Source: Owenia fusiformis
Taxonomy: Eukaryota; Annelida; Polychaeta; Sabellida; Oweniidae
DNA: 64,000 nt
Assembly (NCBI GenBank): GCA_903813345.2
Contig: CAIIXF020000001.1
Location: 10,639,598-10,703,597, forward strand
Direction: 5' to 3'
Part shown: piece after piece, positions 23,795 to 38,700 of the stretch
Numbering within the stretch: position 1 is the stretch's first letter
Layout of the letters: every line of letters starts with the position of its first letter
The notes under the pieces: model-generated
Seen by the model: only the letters and a program-made list of their open reading frames with translations
What the model was told of the DNA's origin: nothing
Database searches by the model: none
Program-made: the position numbers and the translations under genes

Positions 23795-26700
23795 CTACAA
23801 TGGTAAAACCAGTACATAATATATGGACTCCATTATCTCCAATACGAAATGGATGGAGTTATTTGTTTGGTGAATTTCTAATGCAACACAATGATTTATT
23901 GAATATTGGAGATAATTCAAAAAATGTGAATTCTAACCTAAAATTGAAAAGGATTCTCCTTTTACAAGGATTTGAAATCTTATGATTCACCCATTATGTG
24001 CAATGCCAAATTAACCACATCAAGCCAGAAGCTACAAGGGATGTAATATAAATTGAGTTACAGTAAAAAACGTAAAATAATGCACGTAAAAATGGTAGCC
24101 ATTTTTCAAAATGTACGCCTACGCCCTTAAGTGTCATTAGACAGTGTGCCATGCTTATGGTATTTACATATCAAATATGAACAAAATCGCTCAACTACTT
24201 TTGGAGTTATAGTAAAAAAAGTTATAAAATGACGGCCATTTTTCAAAATGGCCTTTCTTCCAAAAGTGTCATAAGACACTGTACCATGGTATTCACATAC
24301 TAAATATGAAGAAAATCGCTTCACTACTTTTCGAGTTAGAGTAAAAACGTTAAAATGGCAGCCATTTTTAAAAATGGCTGCCTTCTAGCAAAAGTGTCAT
24401 GAGATAGCGTGCCAAGCTTATAGTATTCACATACCAAATATGAACAAAATCACTCCACTAGTTTTCGAGATATACTAAAAAACGTTAAAATGGGGGCCAT
24501 TTTTCAAAATGGCTGCCTTCTACCAAAAGTGTCATAGACAGTGTGCCATGCTTATAGCATTCACATACGAAATATAAACAAAATCATTCCACTACTTTTC
24601 AAGTTACAGCAAAAATCATAAAATAGCGTGTTAAGGCCACCATTTTTCAAGATGGCTGCCATGTGTTTCTTTGATATCTACATTTCTAGCTTTATTAAGG
24701 TCCTATATAATTTCTTCCATTTAAAACATATTCACTGGTACTTACGCTGACGATACGTCAGCGTAACAAGATGGAAGAACTTCCGGGCTTTGTTTTCGGT
24801 AAGATATTTTTATTTCTCGATTCTACACCACATATAAGTCAAATTGTGGACAATAATTTGGCTTATATATACAAAACATAGAACTGCCTGCATATTCTCA
24901 AACTAGACCATCTTCCTTATCTTTGAGCCAAATTATTGTCCACAAGTTGACTTATAAGTGGTGTAGAATCAAGAAATAAAAATATCTTACTGAAAACGAA
25001 GCCCGGAAGTTCTTCCATCTTGTTACGCTGACATGTTGTCAGCATAACTAGGTGAGTACCAGTGATATTACTATTACAGTTTTACATATTGTACCTAAAT
25101 TATTGTAAAATCGGCACTAAAATGACAGCCATTTTTGAATAAGTGGCCATTTTGAAAATTGGCTTTCGAGCAGAACTTCTACCTCCATAGGGTATATGTG
25201 TACAAAATATGAACAAAATCGGGCCAATGGTGTTTGAGTTATTGCCCGGATGGACTGATGTATGGAAGGACGTATGTCCATATGGACGGACGGACGGATG
25301 GATGGATGGACGGATAGAGGCGTTTTCTATATCCCTCCCAACTTCATTTAATGGGATAACAATTAAATCTTATTTATGAAGTTAGAATAGCTTACAACAT
25401 CAGTGATGATCTCTGGTCTATGGTTCCTCATATGCTTCACTGTCTGGAAGATGTCTATTTCCTGTTCTATCTTCATCTTTTCTCTTATACAGTTCAATGC
25501 TGCATAGACACCACTGAACTGGGACCCATTCCTGCAATTAAAGTGCAACATAAACTATATTTCAATGCCATTTGTTCTTCGCGATCTAAGAATCTCTTTT
25601 TGATTGCTCTGGGTCTAAGTGCATGCAAATGAAGCCATATTTCACAGCAATCAATAGTATAATTGCATTTAAAATACATACTAGTATTCCCCTGGTGATC
25701 CCTCATCTGTTAGTTCATCCAGTATAATCAATCTGATATTCTATTGTTCAAATTCATCCAGTGTAATCCACTACATATTCCCTGTTTTTTTATTTTTTAG
25801 TAAACATATTTTTTATTTCTTGACAGTTCTCTAAAAAATAATCAATTATCCAAACGAAAACTTTGGAAAATATTCAGCAGAAGGCAAGCCTATGTTCAGA
25901 GCTGCATTGTTATGAAAGAATCCCATTGATTATTATGGGATACATAAAGGTCCCATCATATGCTACTTACACACAGTGAATAACTATGGGTCCATTCTGG
26001 GTCTTCTGCTGCCACTTCTCAACATCATCAAACAAGCCAAGGAGAGACATGTTGGATGTTGGGAGGCTTTTGTCATTGGGCCAGCACTGAAAGTCAAACT
26101 GTTTGATGTCCCTGGGCTCTTCGTCAACCTGGAGGACAATAAAATATCATAAAAATATTCTGTGTATGTTGATGGAGTGCAACATAACCATACAAACTGA
26201 CAAAGGGTCCCATTGAGCCAGTTAGGTTACATCTGGGCCAGCTGATATTTCCAGTATAGGAAAATAACATGACAGCTGATTGAACGGACTTCAAAAACAC
26301 TTTCCAAACAATCCATACATTTGATTTACATGCCCCATGTGAATACAACTATTATGAGTTTAATGTTTTAGCAGTTTGATATATGTGTATCTATACAACG
26401 AGTAACAAAAGAAAGTAAACCAAATACCATATATCTGTTATGCAAATCGGTAATAGCATCCAAGAAGCCATGAATGTCACTAAACATTTTGAACAATTTG
26501 CGTTTGATTTTTTCAACATTATATCTTTACCCCTCTTGCTGATTAAACACCTTTAAGCAAAACGTTTTGAGAACTGGAGGTCCTTATAAGTTCCTTGTAT
26601 CTTACTCTCTGCTACCCTTTGCATTCGTTAGATTTCTCTGCTACTCTTTGCATTCGTTAGATTTCACTTCTTAAAAGAGAGCTTCGTCTTCACTCTTTCA

Positions 26701-29700
26701 GTTTACAATAAATCTCTGATCTCACCGAGCCAATCAGAGTCCATCGTTAAAATATGGATGACTTTCAATATGGTTATTTCCTCTGACACCATGGCATAGT
26801 TAATGGGGACGTATTTAACATGTGTTTCTTCTACTTCGCTGATTGGTTGAGAAAGGGTTGGCTTGGTAGATTTGAAATGATTTATTACCCGAGCTGTCAC
26901 AGGCACCAATCTTTGGGGCAGGGCTGCTAAACTGTAATATAGTCTATACTAGGCAGAGGGTAGTTTGTAACTAGACTCTGCATGCAGGGTAACTTTCTGC
27001 TCATTAGCATGGTGAAACATCTTCTCCTTTTATTTCTTAGACCACTTTTTGAGAAGTGGGATCTGATACATTATCTCATTCATTATCTTTGGACAGCATT
27101 CCACCATGGATACTTATTGAAAGAAAAAAATGTTACGTTAATGACCAAAGGACTTACTCTTTTACTGCAAGAAAGTTTGAATTGTCTCTCTGTCACATTA
27201 GCATTAGTGGAGTCCTCATTCAACAACTTTACTTGGAAGATCTCGTAAGTCTGTTCATCATCTGGCCAGTACTTAGCACAGTTCTACAACGTGATCATGA
27301 ACACATTCAACATTTATTCTACAAAGGTCTTCTAACAAGCAGTGCAGTAAATGGTTCAAATATTCACATTTACATTTTGTGTAAAGTTTGCTATACAAGA
27401 TTGCCACATGTGCAAGTGAATTATTAGCTGGAATTATAGATAGTTTGAGGTGTCTTAGAGAAGGTTTTACTGTATGTGAAAAATTGAAAAATGGCACCAT
27501 TTGATGGACACACATGGTCATTCCTTATGGCCATTATGGACACACATGGTCATTCATAATGGCCATTATGGACACACATGGTGATTCCTTATGGCCATTA
27601 TGGACACACATGGTCATTCCTTATGGCCATTATGGACACACATGGTGATTCCTTATGGCCATTATGGACACACATGGTGATTCCTTATGGCCATTATGGA
27701 CACACATGGTGATTCCTTATGGCCATTATGGACACACATGGTGATTCCTTATGACCATTATGGACACACATGGTGATTCCTTATGGCCATTATGGACACA
27801 CATGGTGATTCCTTATGGCCATTATGGACACACATGGTGATTCCTTATGGCCATTATGAACACACATGGTGATTCCTTATGGCCATTATGGACACACATG
27901 GTGATTCCTTATGGCCATTATGGACACACATGGTGATTCCTTATGGCCATTATGGACACACATGGCCATTCCTTATGGCCATTATGGACACACATGGTCA
28001 TTCCTTATAGCCATTATGGACAGTTTGATCAGTATGGACCCCTAATATGAGCATTAGTTAAGAAAATATCCAGTGTTCATATGTTCAAATTTTGTTGATG
28101 AACAGATGGACTGACAAATTGATGGATGGCAGGACGATAACAAAAGATCACCATGTGTGCCATCACCATGTGAGCAAATTGTAAGAAAATAGAAAAATGT
28201 TATGATATTTCATTTCTTCAATATCTGGGAAAAATAGAAAAAGATTGATGGCGTGAGTAACATAAGTATTACACAAATGTGAATAAAAACATTATAAATG
28301 AGTTGATATCAAGTATATCTTCATTCAAAAGTGAAACTGAAGGCAAAGCTTTATTACTTGATAAGCCAGGCTTTTAAGCCAGTCCCATTTTAATCATCAA
28401 TTTCATATTGTTAATCAATTAGGATTTGTTGTAGCTTGAGGCAGGGAGTCAGTGAATCAATCAGGATATAGCTTCATAAAATAATACTAGTACACTCCCC
28501 TTAGTGAACTTTCGTAGAAAGTGAACAATTTGATTTTTGCCATGAACGTTTCAGGTCTATTGATACAAATAATGATGTGGAAAAGAAAATAAAAATTGAG
28601 TCACTGACCTTTAAAACATAGTTACTTTAAATGTCATGTTGACCTCACTACTAAGTATCACTTTCAAATTTAAATGAAACAGACATATATCTGATTTCTG
28701 GGTTCTTATTTACATTTATTGGTCTAATCATCTAGCTATACCAAAGAAGCAGAAATATGGTAACTTTAACAAGAAAAACATTAACAAATGAAACGTGCCT
28801 GGAGAAAATCATATAAATGATTTTGAAACAATTTATCACCATAACTTATTGAGTCTCAACATCTTCTTTTGTTCTCCTATTTCTAACCATGATATGATGC
28901 TTTGGTGTCAAGAATTCCCATGCCTTACAGGAGGTGTAACTTACTGTGTGGTTGATAGTGGGTGCAGGGGTTAGGTTAGAAGAAGGGGGGTCAGGTGTGT
29001 CAATTGAGAAATCTTCATTCTCAGTGAGAACCTCCTATATGACATAAACAAAAAACATTTATAGATGGCATGCAAGTGTAGCAAAACAAACAACAACACT
29101 AAGATGTCATGCGAGTATAACAGGAAGAGGAGGGAAACACGAAGAGGAGGTAAAACCCCAGAGTTCAGAGATGACTCAGAATTACCTCTCTTGCTTACCA
29201 AATTCATTTGTCCGAATTTCCATCGATGTGGTTGTTTAACTCAAATTAAACATATTCCTTACATCTGTCTTTATCTTGACTTGCAATTTTGGTAAACACG
29301 TCAAAACTAACATAATAATACTTGAATTCAAAAATCTGTTTTCATAACTTCCTGTCAATTGACTGCTCAATGGGTCATCTCTATATAGCTTTTCATTGAA
29401 AATATGGCTCTTCTCTGAACCCTGGGGTCTTTCCCTCTTTATAGCATGCAAGGATAGCTTCATACATGTACTATGGGTAGATTGGACACAAACTGCAGTG
29501 TATCTAGATTTTACTTAGTATTCATAGGGAAATCAACAACACAAATATTTATGTGATTTACTCTAAAATAAAACTATTTGAGCAGTAACACGGAAAGCAC
29601 TGTTTAAATGACTTAAAAAGCATTAAAATGAAACCGATCTCACTGGCGGATCCAGATGCTAACAATTGGGGGGCCCAAATTTCAAATTTTGCACTTGTGC

Positions 29701-32700
29701 AGGAAAATTAAATCCAAAAATTGGACCCAAATTTTGAACATTTAATACCCATTTATTGATGATTTGGCCTAAAAAAGCCCATAAAGGCCAAGTAATACCC
29801 CTGAATGGCCCATTAATTGAGGCCCTACAAATTTTTCTGGGCCCACCCAAGGAGGGGAGAAGGCGCCCCCCCCCCCCCTCCCCCCTAGATCTGCCTGTGG
29901 ATCTCGTTGTTCCAGAGACTGTTTCAAGACTAACTAAAATCATTTCAAATAAGTCAATTTTAAGACATTTTGTCTAAGATAATCAATAGGTGGTGTTTGA
30001 GTTTACGCATTGTGCTAAATATCAAAGAGACATTCTAAAGGAAGCATACAAAGACAATACTGCCTAAGAAGAACATAATGTATGTAACTATATTCTCTAT
30101 TTAACTTACTACATGGTTTATGTATGCATTATCTGGTGGACTGTCTACCATGAGTTCAGAGCTAGACTCATCAAGGTTCTCCTATAGCAGGATAGTATAC
30201 ATTGGTTAGGTAGAAAATAGAAATGCTAGGTTTGTATTACATGTACATGTTGCAGGTGCTACGTATACATGCATATAAGTGGTCAATAAAGGGTTTATTG
30301 CTACTTTAAGTCATGCCTTTCATTTCAAAATGATTCAATAATATGATGCACTTATTCTGCCCAGCCCTTTACCAACTTGAAGACGTTTTTTTTTTTATCA
30401 AAAGTTTAATTCAATGGAGGTATCATCCCTGTTTGAAATCGGTGTTCATTTAAGACAGTCTATGGCATGGGCCATTTTCCACCGCTGTATGGGTCAGTTG
30501 TAAAATGGCCCGACCTAGTAACCTACATGCATATTTCTCTGTAATTAATCAAAATTAAGGATTAAAGATGGCATGATACTCTAGCTCATTTGAATATCTA
30601 CACACCAGTGTCAGTCTCTTTTTTGACGTTCACATCAATATGGAGCAATAGCAATGTGAAGAATTTGGGAAGTTTTCTTAATTATCTCAATTTCTCATGA
30701 ACCATTTTTTTTAAAAATAGGATCATAACGTAATTTAATATCTTGGCATCAAGTTTATTTGATTCATTTGAGTGACCAAAAAGCTTAAAGGGTAAAAAAT
30801 CAAAGTGATCACGGCCTTGTGATTTCCAATATTTGATAAAACATTTTTTCACCCAGACTAGGTCATGACCTACTGGGCCATAATCCAACCCCATTAAAGA
30901 TTGATATGTACAAATTACTTAATCAAGTGCCATTAATCTGCTAGTATAGTGTCTTTGTGGTACAGAAGATGTTAGCATATAATATTGAGCAGTTCACATA
31001 CTTTGTAATATTAAAATTGTTGAAATAAGACTAAAAGATTTGCAGTTCTGATATGTCAGTTCACAAGTTCTAGTTAAACAAGGGGGGGGGGGGGTATAGC
31101 ATTCTACTACAAGAGTACAATGTGACACAGTTTACAAGATCTATAGAACGATATTAACTATTTTTAACCTCACACCTTTCCTACTATTTTTCCATCTGAT
31201 AAAAGTGCTTTGGCATTTAATCATTTTTATGCTGAATTTAATTGTGATAAGACAATATGTGTGAAATTGAATAAAGCAGTAAATACGAATTATTACGTTT
31301 TGACATATTTCATATGTAGAAACTGCTATGTACATGTACAGGGTGTCCCGAAAGTATGCCCCCCCCCCCTAGGCAGACATATTCCAGTGCCCTCATAGTA
31401 TGTGTCATATATCATTTTAAAGCTTATCCAAAGTTACATTGATTTGCCAAGTATCATGGTTTAACTCCCGAATGGGAAAAAGTTACAGTCATTTTAAAAG
31501 TAAGTGTTTTGTCAAAATAAAGTTCAATTTTATACCACATTACTAGTCAATGTGCCCCCCTTGGCCATGTTAACAGCAGCGATTATTTTCAGATATGACC
31601 TTAAAAGCCCTTCAAATAGGGGTGTGGGATTTTATAACCCTCTTAAAACCTGTTAAGGGACTTTAGAAGAGTTTCCTTAGAGTTTCTACCCTCACCATTC
31701 TCTTTTTCAAACTCAATATCCCTCCGACCCGAAAAGAATTGCTGCTGTTAAGATGGCCCATGAGGACACATTGACTAGTGATTTGGTGTAAATTTGAACT
31801 TAATTTTGACCAAACACTAAATTTTCAAATGCCTGTAATTTTTTCACATTTGAGAGTTGAACCATGATACTTGGCGAATCAATGTAACTTTGGATAAGCT
31901 TTCAAATGATATATAACACATACTATGACGACACTGGTATATGTCTGCCTAGGGGGGGGCCATACTTTCGGGACACCCTGTCTATCATTTTTATCTCTCT
32001 ATTATTCATTTACAATTGACTTGTTTCTTTTACCATTATTCAATGTGATTTTATTTCAAAAATAACGTTGTCTAATAATAATAATATGTTGTCTTCTGAT
32101 AGCTTGTATTCTATATAGCTTCGTTTTTCTAAAAATAATTATACTTGTACATACAGAATGCATAGTTCATTTACTCAATGGACTTTTATATTGAAGGTGT
32201 TGAAATTCAACATCATAATATATTAGTAAACATAAGCCGAGTATGTGCTAAAACAATAGTCACTAAAACTAAAATAGAAAGATTTTTTAATGGATCTATT
32301 TGTGTTATACACTGTACGATCAACATAACAGATAATAATCAACTTATCCATTCTCATTTACTTTGCACAAGTCATCGGTGATGAGCAAGAAAAGGCTGCA
32401 AACAATCATATTCAACAAGAAATACAGATTTGTTTGACTTCCAACCCCATCACAATGGTAAATGCACTATATGTATACTTCAAAAAGAAAGGCAATGTAC
32501 AAATGTTTAGATTCCATAGAACTAAAAACCCCGATAGATGCTTATTTGTTGCCTCAATATAATCACAAAAACAGAGATAAACAGATTTATAGAATAATAT
32601 TTGCAAGAAATGACTTGTTAACAGTGATAAGATGAAAATATGTACACATTATCAGAAGAAATGGAATTATTTCCAAGTGAATCTCTATTAAATTCAATGA

Positions 32701-35700
32701 ATGACATTTCTATTATATCATACTGCAAAGGAGATTGTCATTAGAGAGATTTCGTACATCGTGAAAGTACAACTAATAACATATACTTATACTTATAAGT
32801 AAACGTACTGTAAGGTGTTTCATAATGTGGGCTTTTCGTCAGGAAAGATCTTCTCGGACTGTAATAAATAAAGGTCAAAGGGATGCCATTTGTACTTTCT
32901 TGAATTGTAGCATGTTTAGTTGATCCAAATATGTTTGTCTAGGATAAAATAGGCTCATATATAGTACATAATGTTATAGACCCATCTCTTCTCAAATTGA
33001 CTTTTTGGAGATGCTCGTTATGAAACACCCTGTATGTCATTTGTTGAGCTACTGAATGGGTCGTTTCCAGGAATCGCTAGAACCTACTGGTTTGATTGGT
33101 GTTTCAAATTGATGGTTAAGGTATTTGATTGGATATTGTTCCTATTCAGTCAATTAATCCAACTGTATACGTTATCATCTACGTATTTATACCGTTTGTA
33201 AGTTCATTGAACTTATACTGATCATGAAAACTTTGAAATAATCAGCTTGTTTATGTAATGACTCACTTTAAAGGATAATGACTCACTTTAAAGGATCGTG
33301 TTTATAATACACTATAACTACTATGACACGGAAGCAAGCATTTAATTATAATGTGCATAATCTACACGTGCAGATGACAGTGCATTCACAGTCTCTAGTT
33401 GATGGAGCTTTTCTATATCGGGAATAGTTATGTTCCATTAAGTACAATTTAAAATTGATTTTAGTAAATATAATAGTTCGACAAGATCCTTTAAGTTATA
33501 CATATACGTATAAGTTGTACTTTCACTTATGTGCGAAATCTCTACTCTATTCTGCCCCTAAAATGGTTATAATTTTGGAAAGATTGTTGTTAATGACAAT
33601 TTATTGGCTCTTTGTTATTTTTGACAAATATGGAAAAAGTGCAGATATTCTGGGATTAGTAAGAGAAAAACGCTTGAAAGTTGCGTGTAGGTGGGCATGT
33701 AGGTTCCTTGGGATTTCTTCCATAACAAAGGCATGACAACAATACATATGCATACATATTGTTAAATCTATCCTTTGGGTCTGGGATGACCTTCGTTTTT
33801 ATATGAGGAAGGCCCTTCATTTAAAATATTGATACCCAAGATAGATGATACTTCCAAAATTTTGTATGAATATACAACTATTGCAATTTTACTGTATAAC
33901 TAGATTCAACAATATTGAAATATTCATGTACTAGGAGTAATCTACACTCAATTTGTATAATCGTGTTTTGTTTAATTGAGTGAATCAGGTCGGGCCATTT
34001 TACAATTTTAGTTAAGGTCATGGAATTAGGTCATTTGGGCCTTTTCTCCCATGGAAGCTATGACCTAATATGAGGTGGAAAATGGCCCATGCCATAGACT
34101 GTTAAGATAAGATATACAAGTATCCATAACGTCTCTTTACACATAACACTAATTTGTATTGTAATTGTAATAAAAATACTTTATGGACACCCTATATATT
34201 CAAGCATTCAAGTAAATGTGGTAAAATGCTATAATTTATTTATAATAATGAAGTTTTTTGGTAATTCCTTTATTCATGAAAGCATGACTTGTGTGAGATC
34301 TTATTCTCAATATTACTACTAGATTTTAGAATAAACTATATTCCTCACATTAGTAAATTTAAAAATAGGTAAATGGATATAATATAATATACCATTAAGA
34401 AAAGAAAGAAATAAGTACATAATATTATATTAATATTATGCCATACATTATGTAGTGTTAAGTACATACATGCAATAATACATTCATTAACCAAGTTAAT
34501 TCATACATAATGCATTATTATACCACTTAATCTATATATTCTATATATATACCAGTGCATCTTATAGTATAACCTTATTGTGTTATCTAGATTAAATATT
34601 ATTCCAATGTAACAGCAAGGGAAAAGGGTTTTTTGATCAGGAAAAACTTCAATTGATCAGGAAACCTTTCAGCACTCTCCCCATTATATTCTTGGGTGCA
34701 AAATTGTTTTACATATTTTGATTAGGACATGTACAAACTGCTCAAAATAACCAATGCTTACCAAAATCTTAATAACAAAATGCAAATGTCAAAGGTGAAG
34801 TTGTATCAAAACTGGGAAGATTGCTATCCCCTGTAGCAGAACAGTTGTCATGCCAATAGAATATCGGGTGTACCAAAAATGAGACACTTTTTGCCAAGTA
34901 ATTTCTCGGCAACTGATGAACCAAATTTTGGGAAAATTTGTACAAAGGAGCCCAGGAGTATCGGTAGCAAGGTACAGAAACATGACAAAGATCAGATAAA
35001 TGTTGTGTGAGTACTAAGAAATGCAAGATAGCATGTCAAAATGTCCCATACCGGAGCAATACTATGAAAATTTTCATCGCACCAGAAAATGGGAAGGAAT
35101 TTGACAAGTGATTTCCCAGCAATAGATGAGCCAAATTATTTGAAAACTTTACTTGACGCACTTTGGGGTATCTTCTGCTTGTGCTATGAATATGTAAAAT
35201 ATTGGCTTCATACTATGTGTGTATTGTTGAATTAAAAACAGTATGTAAAAATAATCAATATCGATGTAAATCTCACTTATTAATCCTTTTCATGCAAAAT
35301 ACCTTTCCGTATTTATTCTAACAATATCACCTCCAATGAATTTTGAGAATGAATGGATTTTGGATATTTGGGAAGAATGAAATATATTGAGTAGACATGA
35401 CACACAGACAAGCTATTTTGACTTATTTACAAATGCTATCACCAGTGATAGCATTTGTAAATCATCACAGTTTGATAGCTGGTACAAACACTATAGAGGT
35501 CTCATCGCAGAGTTCCAATATGGGGATTTTTGACATGCTATTTTGAATCTCTTATTACTCGCAGAATATTTACTTGATCTTTTTATATTTGTACAACTTG
35601 CTAATGATACTCTCAGGCTAATTTGAACAAATTGTCGGTGAATTTGGTTAATTAGTTGCCGAGAAAATACCTGGCAAAAAGTGTCTCATTTTTTGGGACA

Positions 35701-38700
35701 CCCGATACATACAATAACTGTGTAACCATTGGTATAATATACAAATACAGCAAGTAGATCTACATACCTCTGAGTCATATGTGAGTTCATTCAGCATGAC
35801 TATACTGTGTACATGGTGATCATGTATGAGTCTCCAGAAGTCTGTCACTGTGTGAGGCATGGGATGTTGGGTTATAATGTAGGCATTCTTTTGTTTGTAG
35901 CCCTGGAATGATGAATAGAACATGTAACTATGGCTAGGAGCTTGATTTGAAACAGGTATTATAAGAGCAAACGTTGTTGCATTCAGTACTTGATATACAT
36001 AATAGGGTCATAAATAAGTTTTGCAGATGATTGACTACCTCAGAAAATAGATTTGAGACTCATTAAATGCAAGTTAATATTATGCTTCATATGAATAAAT
36101 GAAAGTTAGCATATTTTATTTACTTACATCTAAGTATACAGCATTGATGTAGTCTGTTCCACCATCCACCATTGTGATTAGGTAAGGCCGGTATAAGTTA
36201 GCTGAAATAGCATGCAATTCATAATTTCATATTCAACCATAGTTAAATACATGGACTCTCAACCAATCATATTGCTCAGTTACTGTTCATTATTATAGAA
36301 CAATAAATGCTTATTGGTAAATAACGATGTATTTTAAACTTTTCAAAACTGTGACATTACAATTGCTGATTTGCATTTAGTAAACTCACAAATTGGTACT
36401 CTTAAAAAGTGATTCTTGTTCTTTTTAGTGAACATTAAATGGCTAAAATGTTCAAGCATACAGTACTAAATGGAAGTGATCCTGCATTGAAGATAGTCCA
36501 TCAATTACATACCTGGTAACACAGACATGTCTCTGTTCTTCTCTTTGTTCCTGGGTTCTGTAGCATTGCTGATCTTCTCGGGTTCAACCTCAGTTCTCAT
36601 CTGGTTTAAAATCTGAAAAATGAAAAGGAGAGTCAAATATTATAATAAAGATACCTCAATTACCCATATTATAATAAAATTAAACAAGGCATAAACATGC
36701 AAAATGTCACCACCTGCCATTTGTTTACAGACACCGAACACAGTCCAAAAAACCTTGAAGAGTATAACAATATGCCATCACTTGTGTTGTTGACATGATG
36801 GAACGCAAGTGTGACAAGTGGGAATTTGAAAAATAGGATTAATTTAGGTATTCACCCAATGCTGATTATTCTAGAGACATTCATTTTACCAAAGCAACTC
36901 AATTTTGCCATAGCAACATCTATTTTACCAAAGCTATTTCATTTAAGTGGGTAAAGAGGGTGGCTCCATACAAGGTCAATGTATACCCAAAACCACAATA
37001 AAAATCAATTTCACTTCTGAGAGTACATGTATATATGTCCTCTCTATGAAACAGAAATCCATTAATACCTCATACTGGCGCTGTAACTGAGACTTCCCTG
37101 TGGTGGCATCTATTTCACACAGTTGTTGATAAGTCTCCTGGAATTCTGAACATGGAATGTTTGTCTCCCCACAGATCAATGCCTCAACCAATGCATCATG
37201 CACAAATATATATTGCTCCTAAAATATAAACAGTAAAATAAACATGTTACACAATATCTGAACACCTCTCAATCTTTCTTTTCAACTTTCAGCCTCTTAT
37301 TGATTCAAATGTCAAACTTCTATATCTGAGCACTTTTCTTTTCTGAACACTTTTTATTTCAATTTTTCATTATTTTTACTTATATTATTTTCAAACTCAC
37401 CAATGTCTGCACCATCTTTACTCTGTCAGCTCTCATATTTAGGACTGTGTCATATACATTAACGATCCCTGTCCTCTTAGCTGTGTGAATACACTTGTCT
37501 ACAGTAATATAGGAGCCAGTCCTTCCAACACCAGCACTACAATTACAATAAACAATTACAATTTCAGTAGAACAATAACAATTACAGTAAAACAGTTACA
37601 ATAACAGGACAACAATATACAATGACAATGTTATTTTGGTACATGATAAAATAATGCAATGTATGACATAAGTATTTATGACAGGCTGATTATGTCAATA
37701 TTTGCAGCCAATCATTGAAGGTTTACAAAAGTCCTTACAGATGTCAAAAAAGTGCTCCAGTCCAATCAATGTTTTGCTTAACATACAGGGTGGTAAAAAA
37801 ACGGCACATGTATTTTCCTCATATCTTTGTCATTTTAGGAAATTTTTCCCGATATTTTACGCAATAGTACATCATTCAATCTCCTATCAGCCTACCATAT
37901 TTCATGACCATCAGACTAAAATGTTACAGCACTTTAAACAAGATGCCCAGGTGTGGCCATCACCGCACTTAGGCAAACCTGCACAAGTAGTCTATGACCC
38001 AACTGCAATCCTCAAAGAGGTATAGCCTGAATGACAATTATGACCTCCTTTTTGAAGTCTGTAAGTGCCCTGAGGTCATTTTTGTACACTTCATCTTTGC
38101 CATATCCCACAGGTCGAAGTCAAGTATGAACATTTTGGATGAGGGTGCAGGTTTGCCTACAGCGCAATATTGGCCTCTGGGGCATGATGTTCAAAGTGCT
38201 GTAACATTGTAACTATCAATCTGATGGTCATGAAATATTGTAGGCTGGTAGGAGATTGAATAATGTACACATGTACCAAATATCACTCATCTAAAATGAC
38301 AAAGATTTGAGAAAAATAACAGCAGGGTTGCCGTTTTATTTGACCACCCTGTACAATCAGAGCCATATAAAGATCTTTATTGTAACTGCATGTATTTAAA
38401 TTCTGTATTTATATTTGTATCATGTAATTGAGAAGCATTCAAATTAGTAACTATGCTATTTTGCTAATCTGAATAAATATAGTATTATAACATATAAAGA
38501 TATATATAGTAAAAGGGGAGGAACTATTTCTCCCAGGACCCTCTCTTTCTGTGGCTTACCTGCAATGTACCAGTAATCTGCCCTTGTTATGTTCAGCATA
38601 TGAATTTACTTTACGTCGCAGACCCAGCAGTGACGTGGCATTTGGCACACCATGGTCCGGCCATGACGTAAACAGGAAGTGGTGAACGTGTCTAGCTGTC

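Noticed and set aside
26703-26909. 68-codon minus ORF in a D2 intron
   Set aside because: No PTP similarity, and D2 reads continuously from 27158 to 26128 without it.
27506-28020. CRISPR array
   Set aside because: Units are contiguous tandem copies with no spacers, in an intron of an animal gene.
34769-35026. Overlapping minus ORFs of 64-85 codons
   Set aside because: They fall in the arm of the TA-flanked MITE at 34864-35705.
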